Below are positions 8,350 to 16,704 of a stretch of 64,000 bases of DNA, in pieces; within the stretch, counting starts at the first letter, position 1, and every line of letters begins with the position of its first letter. Source of the stretch: Pandoraea bronchicola (GTDB lineage: Bacteria > Pseudomonadota > Gammaproteobacteria > Burkholderiales > Burkholderiaceae); the NCBI RefSeq assembly GCF_902459805.1, contig NZ_CABPST010000002.1, positions 62,001-126,000 on the forward strand. The letters are read 5' to 3'. Both the position numbers and the translations under genes were made by a program. The notes beneath the pieces are model-generated. The model was given only the letters and a program-made list of their open reading frames with translations, was not told the DNA's origin and made no database searches.

Positions 8350-9840
8350 ATGAGCACGCCTGAAGTTTCTGTGCAAAGTCCTCCCCAGAAAAAAGCGCTT
8401 CCCATCGGATTGATTGCCGGTGTGATCGTGATGATCGCTGTGCTCCTGATTCCCATGCCCGACGACCTGCCGGTCGCCGGTCACCGCATGCTGGCGATTC
8501 TCGCCTTCGCCGTGGTGGTGTGGATTACCGAAGCCGTGTCGTATGAAGCCAGCGCCATCATCATTACGTCGTTGATAGCCTTCCTTGTGGGGACGGCGCC
8601 CACCGTGCAGGACCCCAGTGTCGAATACGGTACCTCGCGCGCGATCAGCATGGCGCTCGCAGGCTTCTCGAACTCGGCGCTCGCGCTCGTGGCCGGCGCG
8701 TTGTTCATCGCTGCCGCGATGACCCTGACCGGACTCGACCGGCGCATCGCCCTTGTCACACTCTCGAAGATCGGCACCAGCACACGCCGTGTGATGGTGG
8801 GTGCGATCGCAGTGACGATTCTGCTCTCGCTGGTGGTGCCGAGTGCCACGGCGCGTAGTGCCTGCGTGGTGCCGATCATGATGGGCGTGATTGCCGCCTT
8901 CGGGGTCGACAAGCGCTCGAACATCGCGGCCGGAGTCATGATCATCGTGGCACAGGCGACGAGCATCTGGAACGTCGGCATTCAGACGGCGGCTGCGCAA
9001 AACCTGCTGACCGTGGGCTTCATGGACAAGATGCTCGGCGACCGGATTACCTGGGCCGAGTGGCTGGTGGCCGGCGCGCCGTGGGCCGTCATCATGTCGG
9101 TAATCCTCGTGGTGCTCGTGCTCAAGATGATGCCGCCCGAAGCCGACGCCATTGCCGGTGGCAAGGAAGCCGTGGAAGCGCAACTGCGTGAAATGGGGCC
9201 GATGACGAGTGCGCAGAAGCGTCTGCTCGCCGTGTCGATCGGCCTGCTGCTGTTCTGGGCGACGGAAGGCAAGCTGCACCGCTTCGATACCACGTCGGTG
9301 ACTTACGTCGGTCTCGTGGTGCTGATGCTGCCGCGCTTCGGCGTGATGACCTGGAAGGAAGTGCAATCGCGCATTCCCTGGGGCACGGTGATCGTGTTCG
9401 GTGTGGGTATCAGTCTCGGCACCGCGCTTCTGACCACGCAGGCAGGTCAGTGGCTCGGCAATCACGTGGTCGCGGCGACCGGTCTCGACTCGCTTCCGAC
9501 GCTGTGGGTCTTCGCGATTCTGGCGGTATTCCTGATCCTCATTCACCTGGGCTTCGCCAGCGCGACGGCGCTGACCTCAGCCATGCTGCCGATTCTGATC
9601 GCCGTGCTGCAAACGCTGCCGGGCGACTTCAACCGGCTGGGTATGACCATGCTGCTCGGCTTCACCGTGAGCTTCGGCTTCATCCTGCCGATCAACGCAC
9701 CGCAGAACATGGTGTGTCTGGGCACCGACACCTTCACCGCAAAGCAGTTCGCGAGGGTCGGTATCGTGATTACCCTCGTGGGTTATGCGCTGCTGCTGCT
9801 CTTCGCTGCGACGTACTGGCGCTGGCTGGGTTGGCTGTAA
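8350..9840 (+). CDS. SLC13/DASS-family anion:Na+ symporter
   Basis: A 496-residue integral membrane protein with 11-12 predicted helices. Family marks are the conserved VVPSATARSA segment (about residue 160) and a second half with ASATALTSAMLP and PINAPQNMVCLGT, corresponding to the two Na+/carboxylate clamp loops of the divalent anion symporters. Such carriers import di- or tricarboxylates, sulfonates or sulfate. The ATG at 8350 (MSTPEVSVQ) has GGAG upstream. The Ldh-family dehydrogenase 27 bases downstream suggests that the imported compound is a 2-hydroxy acid such as malate or a relative, which that enzyme would oxidise; this is inference. Confidence 0.88.
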   Translation: MSTPEVSVQSPPQKKALPIGLIAGVIVMIAVLLIPMPDDLPVAGHRMLAILAFAVVVWITEAVSYEASAIIITSLIAFLVGTAPTVQDPSVEYGTSRAISMALAGFSNSALALVAGALFIAAAMTLTGLDRRIALVTLSKIGTSTRRVMVGAIAVTILLSLVVPSATARSACVVPIMMGVIAAFGVDKRSNIAAGVMIIVAQATSIWNVGIQTAAAQNLLTVGFMDKMLGDRITWAEWLVAGAPWAVIMSVILVVLVLKMMPPEADAIAGGKEAVEAQLREMGPMTSAQKRLLAVSIGLLLFWATEGKLHRFDTTSVTYVGLVVLMLPRFGVMTWKEVQSRIPWGTVIVFGVGISLGTALLTTQAGQWLGNHVVAATGLDSLPTLWVFAILAVFLILIHLGFASATALTSAMLPILIAVLQTLPGDFNRLGMTMLLGFTVSFGFILPINAPQNMVCLGTDTFTAKQFARVGIVITLVGYALLLLFAATYWRWLGWL

Positions 9841-9867
9841 TTCGCGCAGATCGAACAAGGAGCCAAC

Positions 9868-10920
9868 ATGCGAATCTCCCTGAATGACGCGATCGACTTC
9901 GGCAAGCAACTGCTGCTCGCACAAGGTGTCCCCGACGATATTGCGTTCGATGTCGCGCAGCATCTGGTCGAGTCGGATCGCGTCGGTTATGCGAGCCACG
10001 GACTCTCGATTCTGCCGACCTACCGCAAGGTGCTCGAAGACGGACAGGTCAACCCGAGCGGACGTCCGAGCGTGCTCACCGACCATGGCAACCTGCTGCT
10101 GTACGAGGGCAATCGCGGCTTCGGCCAGCACGTGGGCAAGTTCGTGGTCGAGCATGCCATTGCGCGGGCTTTCGACAAGGGCGTGTCCATCCTCACGCTG
10201 CGCAACAGTCACCATCTGGGCCGGATGGGGCAGTATGGCGAGATGGCGGCGCAGCAGGGCCTGGTGTTCATGGCGTTCACCAACGTGACGAACCGTCAGC
10301 CGATGGTGGCCCCATACGGCGGTAGCGAGCCGCGCCTGACGACGAACCCCCTGTGCTTTGCCGGGCCGTTGCCAAACAATCGTCCGCCACTCGTGGTGGA
10401 CATGGCGACCAGCGCCATTGCGATCAACAAGGCGCGTGTACTGGCTGCCGAAGGCAAGCCGGCGCCGCCGGGCTCGCTGATCGATGGCCACGGGAATCCG
10501 TCGACCGACCCGAGTGCACTCTTTTCCGAACCGTTCGGGGCATTGCTGCCGTTCGGCGGCCACAAGGGCTACGCGTTGGGGATCGTGACGGAACTGCTCG
10601 CCGGCGTGCTGTCGGGCGGTGGCACGATTCAGCCGGCGCACCCGCGCGCGGGCGTGGCAACGAACAACATGTTCGCCATCGTGCTCAATCCACAGGTCGA
10701 TTTTTCGGCGACGTGGCGTTCGCAAGAGGTCGAGGCGTTCATCGACTATCTGACGTCGTGCCCGCCGCAGCCCGGCTTTGACCGGGTGCAATATCCGGGC
10801 GAATACGAGGCGGAGAACCGCAAGAAGCATCACGATCACATCGATCTGACGCCCCCGATCTGGGCGTCGTTGACGAGGATGGCTGCGGAACTTGGCGTCG
10901 CGCCTGTGCGCACGTTGTAA
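9868..10920 (+). CDS. Ldh family oxidoreductase (malate/L-lactate/sulfolactate dehydrogenase type)
   Basis: A 350-residue NAD(P)-dependent dehydrogenase of the LDH2/MDH2 family, which is unrelated in fold to ordinary lactate dehydrogenase. The conserved NSHHLGRMGQYG carries the catalytic His, and TTNPLCFAGP and DMATSAIAINK are typical nucleotide-binding segments. The family oxidises 2-hydroxy acids such as malate, L-lactate, L-sulfolactate or ureidoglycolate. AAGGAG stands nine bases before the start. It follows the anion symporter closely and most likely shares its transcript, giving an uptake-plus-oxidation pair. Confidence 0.88.
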   Translation: MRISLNDAIDFGKQLLLAQGVPDDIAFDVAQHLVESDRVGYASHGLSILPTYRKVLEDGQVNPSGRPSVLTDHGNLLLYEGNRGFGQHVGKFVVEHAIARAFDKGVSILTLRNSHHLGRMGQYGEMAAQQGLVFMAFTNVTNRQPMVAPYGGSEPRLTTNPLCFAGPLPNNRPPLVVDMATSAIAINKARVLAAEGKPAPPGSLIDGHGNPSTDPSALFSEPFGALLPFGGHKGYALGIVTELLAGVLSGGGTIQPAHPRAGVATNNMFAIVLNPQVDFSATWRSQEVEAFIDYLTSCPPQPGFDRVQYPGEYEAENRKKHHDHIDLTPPIWASLTRMAAELGVAPVRTL

Positions 10921-11031
10921 GCCGCACAAAGGGAACGTACTGTCGCGCGGCTCCCTTTATGCGACGATGGCGATACGAAACCAGCATGGATTTGGGCGAT
11001 GCCGTTGGCATTGCAGGGAGAAGTGAAAGGC

Positions 11032-11457
11032 ATGGCATTACTTAAGGTCGACGTAGTGAGCACCGAGCGGGCAATTTTTTCGGGCGAGGCGCGCTTCGTC
11101 GCGGTGCCGGGCACCTCGGGCGAGCTGGGCGTGCTTCCCGGGCACACACCGTTGCTGACGGCTGTTCGCCCCGGCACGGTCAGGATCGAAGCGGACGACG
11201 GTGCCGATACGTTTTTGTACATCGCGGGCGGCTTCGTCGAAATTCAGCCCGACCGGGTGACGATTCTCGCCGACACCGCCATACGTGCGGAGAGCCTTGA
11301 CGAAGCGCGTGCCCAGCGGGCTCGCGAAGAGGCCAGGGCGCTGCTCGAGACGCAGGCGAGCGACATCGATTACGCCAAGGCGCAGGCAGAGCTGACGGAG
11401 GCCGTAGCGCAGTTGCAGGCGATCCGGCGCATGCGCAAGCAAAAGGAAGCGCGCTGA
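11032..11457 (+). CDS. atpC: F-type ATP synthase epsilon subunit, stand-alone copy
   Basis: A 141-residue protein, the normal length for proteobacterial AtpC. The N-terminal beta-sandwich shows [16 protein letters not shown], the [14 protein letters not shown] motif and [21 protein letters not shown], followed by the two C-terminal helices ending [14 protein letters not shown]. Epsilon links the central rotor shaft and inhibits reverse ATP hydrolysis. The ATG at 11032 fits the family start. Unusually, no other atp gene is next to it: upstream is an Ldh-family gene and downstream a terminator. It could be a second, separately expressed epsilon, or the chromosomal operon may lack its own copy; the rest of the genome would decide. 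Confidence 0.9.
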   Translation: MALLKVDVVSTERAIFSGEARFVAVPGTSGELGVLPGHTPLLTAVRPGTVRIEADDGADTFLYIAGGFVEIQPDRVTILADTAIRAESLDEARAQRAREEARALLETQASDIDYAKAQAELTEAVAQLQAIRRMRKQKEAR

Positions 11458-11532
11458 CCCGGTAAGACGCCGGTCAAGCCGGGCGCACCACCGTCGGCGT
11501 CACGCCACAGTCGTCACGCGGTATCGAGCAAC

Positions 11533-11565
11533 ACGGGCAGTCCTCACGGGCTGCCCGTTTTTTTT
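11533..11565 (+). terminator. Rho-independent terminator after atpC
   Basis: ACGGGCAG (11533-11540) pairs with CTGCCCGT (11551-11558), followed by an uninterrupted run of T to 11565. It ends transcription of the stand-alone atpC gene. Confidence 0.9.
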
Positions 11566-11668
11566 CGCCTTCACGGTCCCATTCGTGAGGTGCAACCGCA
11601 TGAGGTAAACCCCGAGTCGATTCGGCTTGCGTCATTTTTTTGAAGACACTATATTTCTTTCAAATAAT

Positions 11669-11689
11669 AGTTATTGCACTGAGATAACT
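11669..11689. promoter_or_regulatory. Operator-like inverted repeat before the enoyl-CoA hydratase gene
   Basis: AGTTAT (11669-11674) and ATAACT (11684-11689) form an inverted repeat with a nine-base spacer, in an AT-rich stretch about 80 bases before the gene start. A closely matching 21-base sequence stands in front of the IclR gene at 18414, which makes regulation by that IclR protein likely. Confidence 0.55.
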
Positions 11690-11769
11690 GTTTATGAAAA
11701 ATTCGATGGCCACCTTGTTGCCATCTCAATGCACGCGTGATGTCACGCGTCGGTGTCCTTGGAGTTCAA

Positions 11770-12570
11770 ATGAGCGAGACAGCAAAGCAAACGGAACAGG
11801 AAGTTCTCTTCACGCAGATCGGCCGCGTCGCGGTGATTACGTTGAACCGCCCGCAGGCGCTCAACGCCTGGACCATCGCCATGCGCGAACTGATCATCGA
11901 TGCGCTCGAGCGCTTCAACGCCGACGAGAACGTGGCGGCTGTGATCATGACCGGGGCGGGGCGTGCCTTCTCGGCCGGGCAGGACCTGGGAGAAGCGAAG
12001 CACTTCGACGGCGACACGGCCATCGAGTGGATCAAGGGGTGGGAGCACTACTACGACGTGATTCGCAGCCTGAAGAAGCCGCTGGTCATGGCGCTGAACG
12101 GCACGGCGGCCGGCTCGGCCTTCCAGGTATCGCTGCTGGGCGATATTCGTGTGGGCCACCCGGGCGTGCGCATGGGTCAGCCGGAAATCAATGCCGGGAT
12201 CGCCAGCACGACCGGTCCGTGGATCATGAATCACATGCTGGGTCTGTCGCGCACCATCGAACTCACGCTCACGGGCCGTTTGATGGAGGCCGACGAATGC
12301 TATCGACTGGGCCTGATCCATCATCTCGTGCCGGAAGACAAGGTGTTCGAGAAGGCGCTGGAGATTGCGTCCGAGCTGGCCGAGAAGCCGCCGGTGGCCA
12401 TGCGTCTGGACAAGCAGCGTTTCCGCGAGATGACCGAGGGCACGTTCCAGGACGCCATCGAAGCCGGCATGCGCATTCAGCGCGAATCGTACGAATCGGG
12501 CGAACCCGCGCGCATGATGGCCGCGTTCTTCGCCAAGCGCGCGGCCAAGGCCGAGGCGGCCAAGGCCTGA
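11770..12570 (+). CDS. Enoyl-CoA hydratase/isomerase (crotonase) family protein
   Basis: The 266-residue product has the crotonase fold: TLNRPQALNAW at the N-terminus, the oxyanion-hole segments GAGRAFSAGQDL and NGTAAGSAFQVSLLGDIRV, and a likely catalytic Glu in GQPEINAG. Members hydrate or isomerise CoA thioesters in the cytoplasm. The ATG at 11770 is preceded by GGAG. It leads a run of genes for an ABC importer and an acyl-CoA ligase, so its substrate is probably the CoA ester of the imported acid. The pairing of a CaiC-like ligase with a crotonase recalls carnitine-type pathways, but no CaiB-like transferase is present. Confidence 0.88.
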   Translation: MSETAKQTEQEVLFTQIGRVAVITLNRPQALNAWTIAMRELIIDALERFNADENVAAVIMTGAGRAFSAGQDLGEAKHFDGDTAIEWIKGWEHYYDVIRSLKKPLVMALNGTAAGSAFQVSLLGDIRVGHPGVRMGQPEINAGIASTTGPWIMNHMLGLSRTIELTLTGRLMEADECYRLGLIHHLVPEDKVFEKALEIASELAEKPPVAMRLDKQRFREMTEGTFQDAIEAGMRIQRESYESGEPARMMAAFFAKRAAKAEAAKA

Positions 12571-12688
12571 GTCATACCGGTCGCCGTCGAATAAAGTCCC
12601 GCCGCCCGGCGTCGCGCGCAGTGCTGCCGGGTGGCGAACCTTACAGGACATGCGCGTCGCGTCTGTCCACACGCTAGCGGAGTTTCCC

Positions 12689-13771
12689 ATGTCTCACCCG
12701 CACGACCCGCAAAACCCGTCCCGTCGCCGTCTCATGCAAATGGCCGGCACTGCCGCACTGGCAAGCGCCTTGCCGTTAGCTGCGTCGCGCACGGCGCATG
12801 CGCAGGCACGCCAGTTGATTGTCTCCGATCCGGGCGGCCCGTACACCGTGGCCTACCGTCGTGCGTTCTACGACCCGTTCGAGAAGGCCACCGGCATCAA
12901 GGTCGTGAGCGTGGCGCGTGATTCGCAGCCGGTGGCGCAGTTCGCCGCCATGGTGCAGACCAAGAACTTCGTGTGGGATGTGACAACGCTCACGCTCTCG
13001 GCCGACATTCCTTACCTCGAGTCGAAAGGCTTTCTCGAACCCATCGGCATGAAGGTCAGCGATTTCCCCGGCATCATGCCCGAGGCGGTGACACCCGACT
13101 GGCTGGGCGTCGACGTGTACTCGACCGTGCTGGCCTATCGCACCGACAAGTTCCAGAAGGACGCACCGCAGACGTGGGCGGACTTCTGGGATGTGAAGCG
13201 CTTCCCGGGGCGTCGCTCACTGCGCCGCAGCCCGCTTGACACGCTCGAGCAGGCACTCATGGCCGATGGCGTGCCGATCGACAAGCTGTATCCGCTCGAT
13301 CTCGACCGTGCCTTCAAGTCGCTCGACAAGATCAAGCCGCACATCGATCTGTGGTGGACGTCGGGCGCACAGGCCATGCAGGCGATTCAGAGTGGCGACG
13401 TCGACATGATGTCGACATGGAACGGCCGTGCGCAGGCCGCCATCGACAACAAGGCGCCGGTGAAGATCGTCTGGAATCAGGGGCTGTATTCCATCGAAGG
13501 GTGGGGCATTCCGAAGGGCACGCCGCGTGCCGAATTCGCACGCCAGTTCGTGCGGTTCTGCGGCGATCCGGCCCGTCAGGCGCTCATTACGCAGGATCTC
13601 GCGTATGGCCCGACCAACCTCAAGGCATTCGACGGTATTGCCAAGGAGCGCGCGCCGCTGCTGCCGACAGCGCCGGCCAACCTCAAGGGGATGCGTCTGC
13701 CGAGCCCGCAGTGGTGGGCCGAGAACCGCACGAAGGCCACCGAGCGCTTCAACGCATGGCTGTTGTCGTAA
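12689..13771 (+). CDS. ABC importer substrate-binding protein, Tat-exported
   Basis: A 360-residue periplasmic binding protein of extracellular solute-binding family 1, PotD-like group. The N-terminus has a twin-arginine export motif (SRRRLMQMAG, residues 11-20), a hydrophobic stretch and a likely cleavage after AHA near residue 38, so it is probably exported folded by the Tat system. The mature part contains PQTWADFWDVKRFPGRR, typical of spermidine/putrescine-type binders. It starts 118 bases after the hydratase gene and is followed by its ATPase and permease genes. The ligand is unknown; an organic acid fits the neighbouring CoA-ligase better than a polyamine. Confidence 0.87.
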   Translation: MSHPHDPQNPSRRRLMQMAGTAALASALPLAASRTAHAQARQLIVSDPGGPYTVAYRRAFYDPFEKATGIKVVSVARDSQPVAQFAAMVQTKNFVWDVTTLTLSADIPYLESKGFLEPIGMKVSDFPGIMPEAVTPDWLGVDVYSTVLAYRTDKFQKDAPQTWADFWDVKRFPGRRSLRRSPLDTLEQALMADGVPIDKLYPLDLDRAFKSLDKIKPHIDLWWTSGAQAMQAIQSGDVDMMSTWNGRAQAAIDNKAPVKIVWNQGLYSIEGWGIPKGTPRAEFARQFVRFCGDPARQALITQDLAYGPTNLKAFDGIAKERAPLLPTAPANLKGMRLPSPQWWAENRTKATERFNAWLLS

Positions 13772-13805
13772 GTTGTCAGAAGCCGCGAAGCAGGAAGAGA
13801 CGAAC

Positions 13806-14879
13806 ATGAGTACCAAACTGGAAACCATCGGTCTTGCCAAGACGTATCGCGAGACCCCCGCGCTTCTGCCGACGGACCTGCGGGTCGCGGCAGGAGAATT
13901 TCTCACCTTGCTCGGGCCTTCGGGGTCGGGCAAGACCACGCTGTTGCAGATGATTTCGGGGCTGGTCGAGCCCAGCGCCGGGCAACTCCTCATCGATGGG
14001 CGCGACGCGACGCATGACGCGCCAGGCAAGCGCGGCATCGGGATGGTGTTCCAGAGCTACGCGCTCTTTCCGCACATGACCGTCTGGGACAACGTGGCGT
14101 ATGGCTTGCGCATGCGCAAGCTGCCGCGCGCAGAGCTGGCTCCGGCCGTGGACGCCGCGCTCGCGATGGTCAAGATGCAGTCCTTCGCGCAGCGTTTGCC
14201 GTCGGAGCTGTCGGGCGGGCAGCAGCAGCGCATCGCGCTTGCACGCTGCTTCGCGTTCCGTCCCTCGATCATCTTGCTCGACGAGCCGCTTGGCGCGCTC
14301 GACAAGAAGCTGCGCGAACACATGCAGATGGAAATCCGGCGTCTGCATCAGGAACTGGGGGCGACGTTCATCTACGTCACGCACGATCAGGACGAGGCGC
14401 TCACGCTGTCCGACCGGATCTGCCTGATGAATCAGGCACGCATCGAGCAGATCGGCACCCCGGCACAGTTGTACGACCGGCCGGCGACACGGTTCGCGGC
14501 GGATTTCCTCGGGCACTCCAATTTGCTCGACGGCGTGGTCGAACATGTGGCCGACGGCCGCGTCGCGTTGCGCGTGGGTGAACGTCTGGTGCCCATCGGC
14601 CCGAGTCCCGATCTGCCGTCGGCGGGGGCGGCCAGTTTGCTGGTGCGTCCGGAGGCGGCGCGTCTGACCACACCGGAAGATGGCGCGCTTGCCGGCACGA
14701 TTCGCGAAGTCGTCTTTCTGGGGGCGGATACGCGCGCAATCGTGTCGCTGGGGCAGGGGGCCGAGCGTGACGACGGCGCCGACTTCACCGTGCGCTGTCC
14801 GCGTGAGCTCACGCCGCGTGTCGGCGAGCGCGTCGGGCTGGCGTGGGATCACGGCCGCGCCACATTGCTCACGCGCTGA
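13806..14879 (+). CDS. ABC importer ATP-binding protein, PotA-like
   Basis: A 357-residue ATPase. Walker A is GPSGSGKT (about residues 38-45), the signature is LSGGQQQR near residue 135, Walker B ILLDEP near 156 and the switch His in VTHDQDEA. The C-terminal 110 residues form a TOBE-type regulatory domain, as in PotA and MalK. It energises uptake by the permease encoded next. The start at 13806 lies 34 bases after the binding-protein gene, with GGAAGAGA in the ribosome-binding position. Confidence 0.92.
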   Translation: MSTKLETIGLAKTYRETPALLPTDLRVAAGEFLTLLGPSGSGKTTLLQMISGLVEPSAGQLLIDGRDATHDAPGKRGIGMVFQSYALFPHMTVWDNVAYGLRMRKLPRAELAPAVDAALAMVKMQSFAQRLPSELSGGQQQRIALARCFAFRPSIILLDEPLGALDKKLREHMQMEIRRLHQELGATFIYVTHDQDEALTLSDRICLMNQARIEQIGTPAQLYDRPATRFAADFLGHSNLLDGVVEHVADGRVALRVGERLVPIGPSPDLPSAGAASLLVRPEAARLTTPEDGALAGTIREVVFLGADTRAIVSLGQGAERDDGADFTVRCPRELTPRVGERVGLAWDHGRATLLTR

Positions 14880-14926
14880 ACCTTTCTCACCCGATACCCA
14901 AGTCATCCGCTTCAGGAGTCATTGCC

Positions 14927-16687
14927 ATGTGGCTTGTTCAACGCCTGCCCCAGGCGGGGTCCCGTATTGCCTGGCCGAAGCATCTGGCCCGGTGGCTGCC
15001 GGCCTTGCCCGCCTTGCTGTTCCTGGCCGTGTTCTTCATCGTGCCGGTCGTCGAGATTCTGCAGGGCGGACTTTACGATGGCGACGGCGTACTCTCCGTC
15101 GCGCAGTTCGCGCGCATGACGCACTCCGCCGTGTACGTCAAAGTGCTGGCCTCGACGTTCTGGATTGCCTTCCTCACTGCGGCGCTCTCCGTTGCGCTCG
15201 GCTATCCGGTGGCGTACCTGTTGGCGCGTCTGTCGGCGCGCTCGCGCGAGCGCTGGTTGCTGTGGATTGTGTTGCCGTTCTGGACCAGCTATCTCGTCAA
15301 GACGTATGCGTGGATGTTGTTGCTGTCCAAGACCGGTCTGCTCACGATCGTGGCTACGCATCTCGGCCTGATCGATAGCGCGAGCACGCTCGCACCGTCG
15401 CTCACGGGCGTGCTGATCGGCATGGCGCACGCCATGCTGCCGCTCGCCGTCATGACCATGCTGCCGATCATGCGCGGCATCAACATGCAACTGGTGCAGG
15501 CAGCGCAGACGCTCGGCGCGGACCGTGCGACGGGCTTCTTCACCGTCTTTCTGCCGCTATCGGGGGCGGGCGCCGCCGCGGCTGGATTGCTGGTCTTCAT
15601 CTCGAGCCTGGGCTTCTTCATCGTGCCTGCGCTGCTGGGTTCGCCGCGGGAGTCGATGGTCGCGCAACTGGTCATCTCGTCGGTGCTCGACCTGTTCGAC
15701 CTGCGCTTTGCCGGTGCGCTCTCGACCGTGTTGCTGCTGTGCTCGATCGTTGTGTTCTACGTGTACGACCGGGTCGTGGGGCTGTCGTCGCTGGCGGGTG
15801 AGGCGCCGGAGCGCCGCGCGGGGTCGGGCGGGCGGATGTTGCCGGCGCTTATCGCCATCGGACGACTTGCCGGCAAGGTCTCGCTGTCGCGAGGACGCGA
15901 GCGCGCAGAGGGGGCAGGGGGCAGCTTCGGACTGAAGGCCTATACGTGGGTAGTCGTTCTCGCCCTGGTGCTGCCGATTGCCTTTGTGGTGCCGCTTGCC
16001 TTCACCAAGCAGTCGTTCGTGGCATTCCCGCCAGAACTCTTCACGATGAAATGGTTCGTGGCGTTCCTCGAGTCGAGCGTATGGCAGGCGGCGTTGTTGC
16101 GCTCGCTCGGCGTGGGTCTTGCCACCGCCGCCCTCGCACTTGTCCTCGGATTCGGCGCAAGTCTTGCGCTCGTGCGGTTGCCGTCGCGCTGGCGCAAGCC
16201 GTTGTTTGCCATGTTCATCGCGCCGCTGATCGTGCCGCGCATCGTGGTTGCCGTCGGTCTGCTGTATCTGTTTGCGCGCTGGGAACTGGCGGGTACCAAT
16301 GCTGGCCTCGTTATTGGCCATACCGTGCTCGCGATCCCGTACGTCGTGGTCACGCTGTCGGCGAGCTTCAAGCGCTTCGACTGGCGGCTCGACGACGCTG
16401 CCAAGATGCTTGGCGCCTCGGCCTTGACTCGCGTGCGTACGGTACTGCTGCCACTGATGGCCGCGAGTCTGGGCTCGGCATTCCTGTTCGCTTTCATCGT
16501 GTCGTTCGACGACCTGACGATTGCCATCTTCGTCTCCGGCGGTATTAACACCACGCTGCCCAAGCAGATGTGGGACGACATCCAGTTGGCTGTCACGCCG
16601 ACGCTGGCTGCCGTCGCGACCTCGCTGGTGTTCCTGATGGTGTTCATCGTCTGGCTGTCTTCGATCTTCAAACGCAAGAGCTATTGA
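14927..16687 (+). CDS. ABC importer permease, two permease domains fused in one chain
   Basis: The 586-residue protein is about twice the usual length. The first half (to about residue 285) is a PotB-like permease with the coupling-loop pattern AAQTLGADRATGFFTVFLPL, and the second half (from about 340) is a PotC-like permease with DDAAKMLGASALTRVRTVLL. Between them is a Gly/Arg-rich linker. Each half has about six hydrophobic helices. It forms the whole membrane channel of the importer by itself, as expected in this operon, since no separate second permease gene follows. The ATG at 14927 has AGGAG upstream. Confidence 0.9.
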   Translation: MWLVQRLPQAGSRIAWPKHLARWLPALPALLFLAVFFIVPVVEILQGGLYDGDGVLSVAQFARMTHSAVYVKVLASTFWIAFLTAALSVALGYPVAYLLARLSARSRERWLLWIVLPFWTSYLVKTYAWMLLLSKTGLLTIVATHLGLIDSASTLAPSLTGVLIGMAHAMLPLAVMTMLPIMRGINMQLVQAAQTLGADRATGFFTVFLPLSGAGAAAAGLLVFISSLGFFIVPALLGSPRESMVAQLVISSVLDLFDLRFAGALSTVLLLCSIVVFYVYDRVVGLSSLAGEAPERRAGSGGRMLPALIAIGRLAGKVSLSRGRERAEGAGGSFGLKAYTWVVVLALVLPIAFVVPLAFTKQSFVAFPPELFTMKWFVAFLESSVWQAALLRSLGVGLATAALALVLGFGASLALVRLPSRWRKPLFAMFIAPLIVPRIVVAVGLLYLFARWELAGTNAGLVIGHTVLAIPYVVVTLSASFKRFDWRLDDAAKMLGASALTRVRTVLLPLMAASLGSAFLFAFIVSFDDLTIAIFVSGGINTTLPKQMWDDIQLAVTPTLAAVATSLVFLMVFIVWLSSIFKRKSY

Positions 16688-16704
16688 TATCTGCGGATTT
16701 CCGT

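Noticed and set aside
8302-9546. 414-codon minus-strand frame opposite the anion symporter
   Set aside because: His-rich antisense shadow of a membrane-protein gene.
11694-12677. Plus-strand frame beginning with ATGAAAAATTCG overlapping the hydratase gene
   Set aside because: After the first codons it runs out of phase over the enoyl-CoA hydratase gene and has only shadow-type composition.
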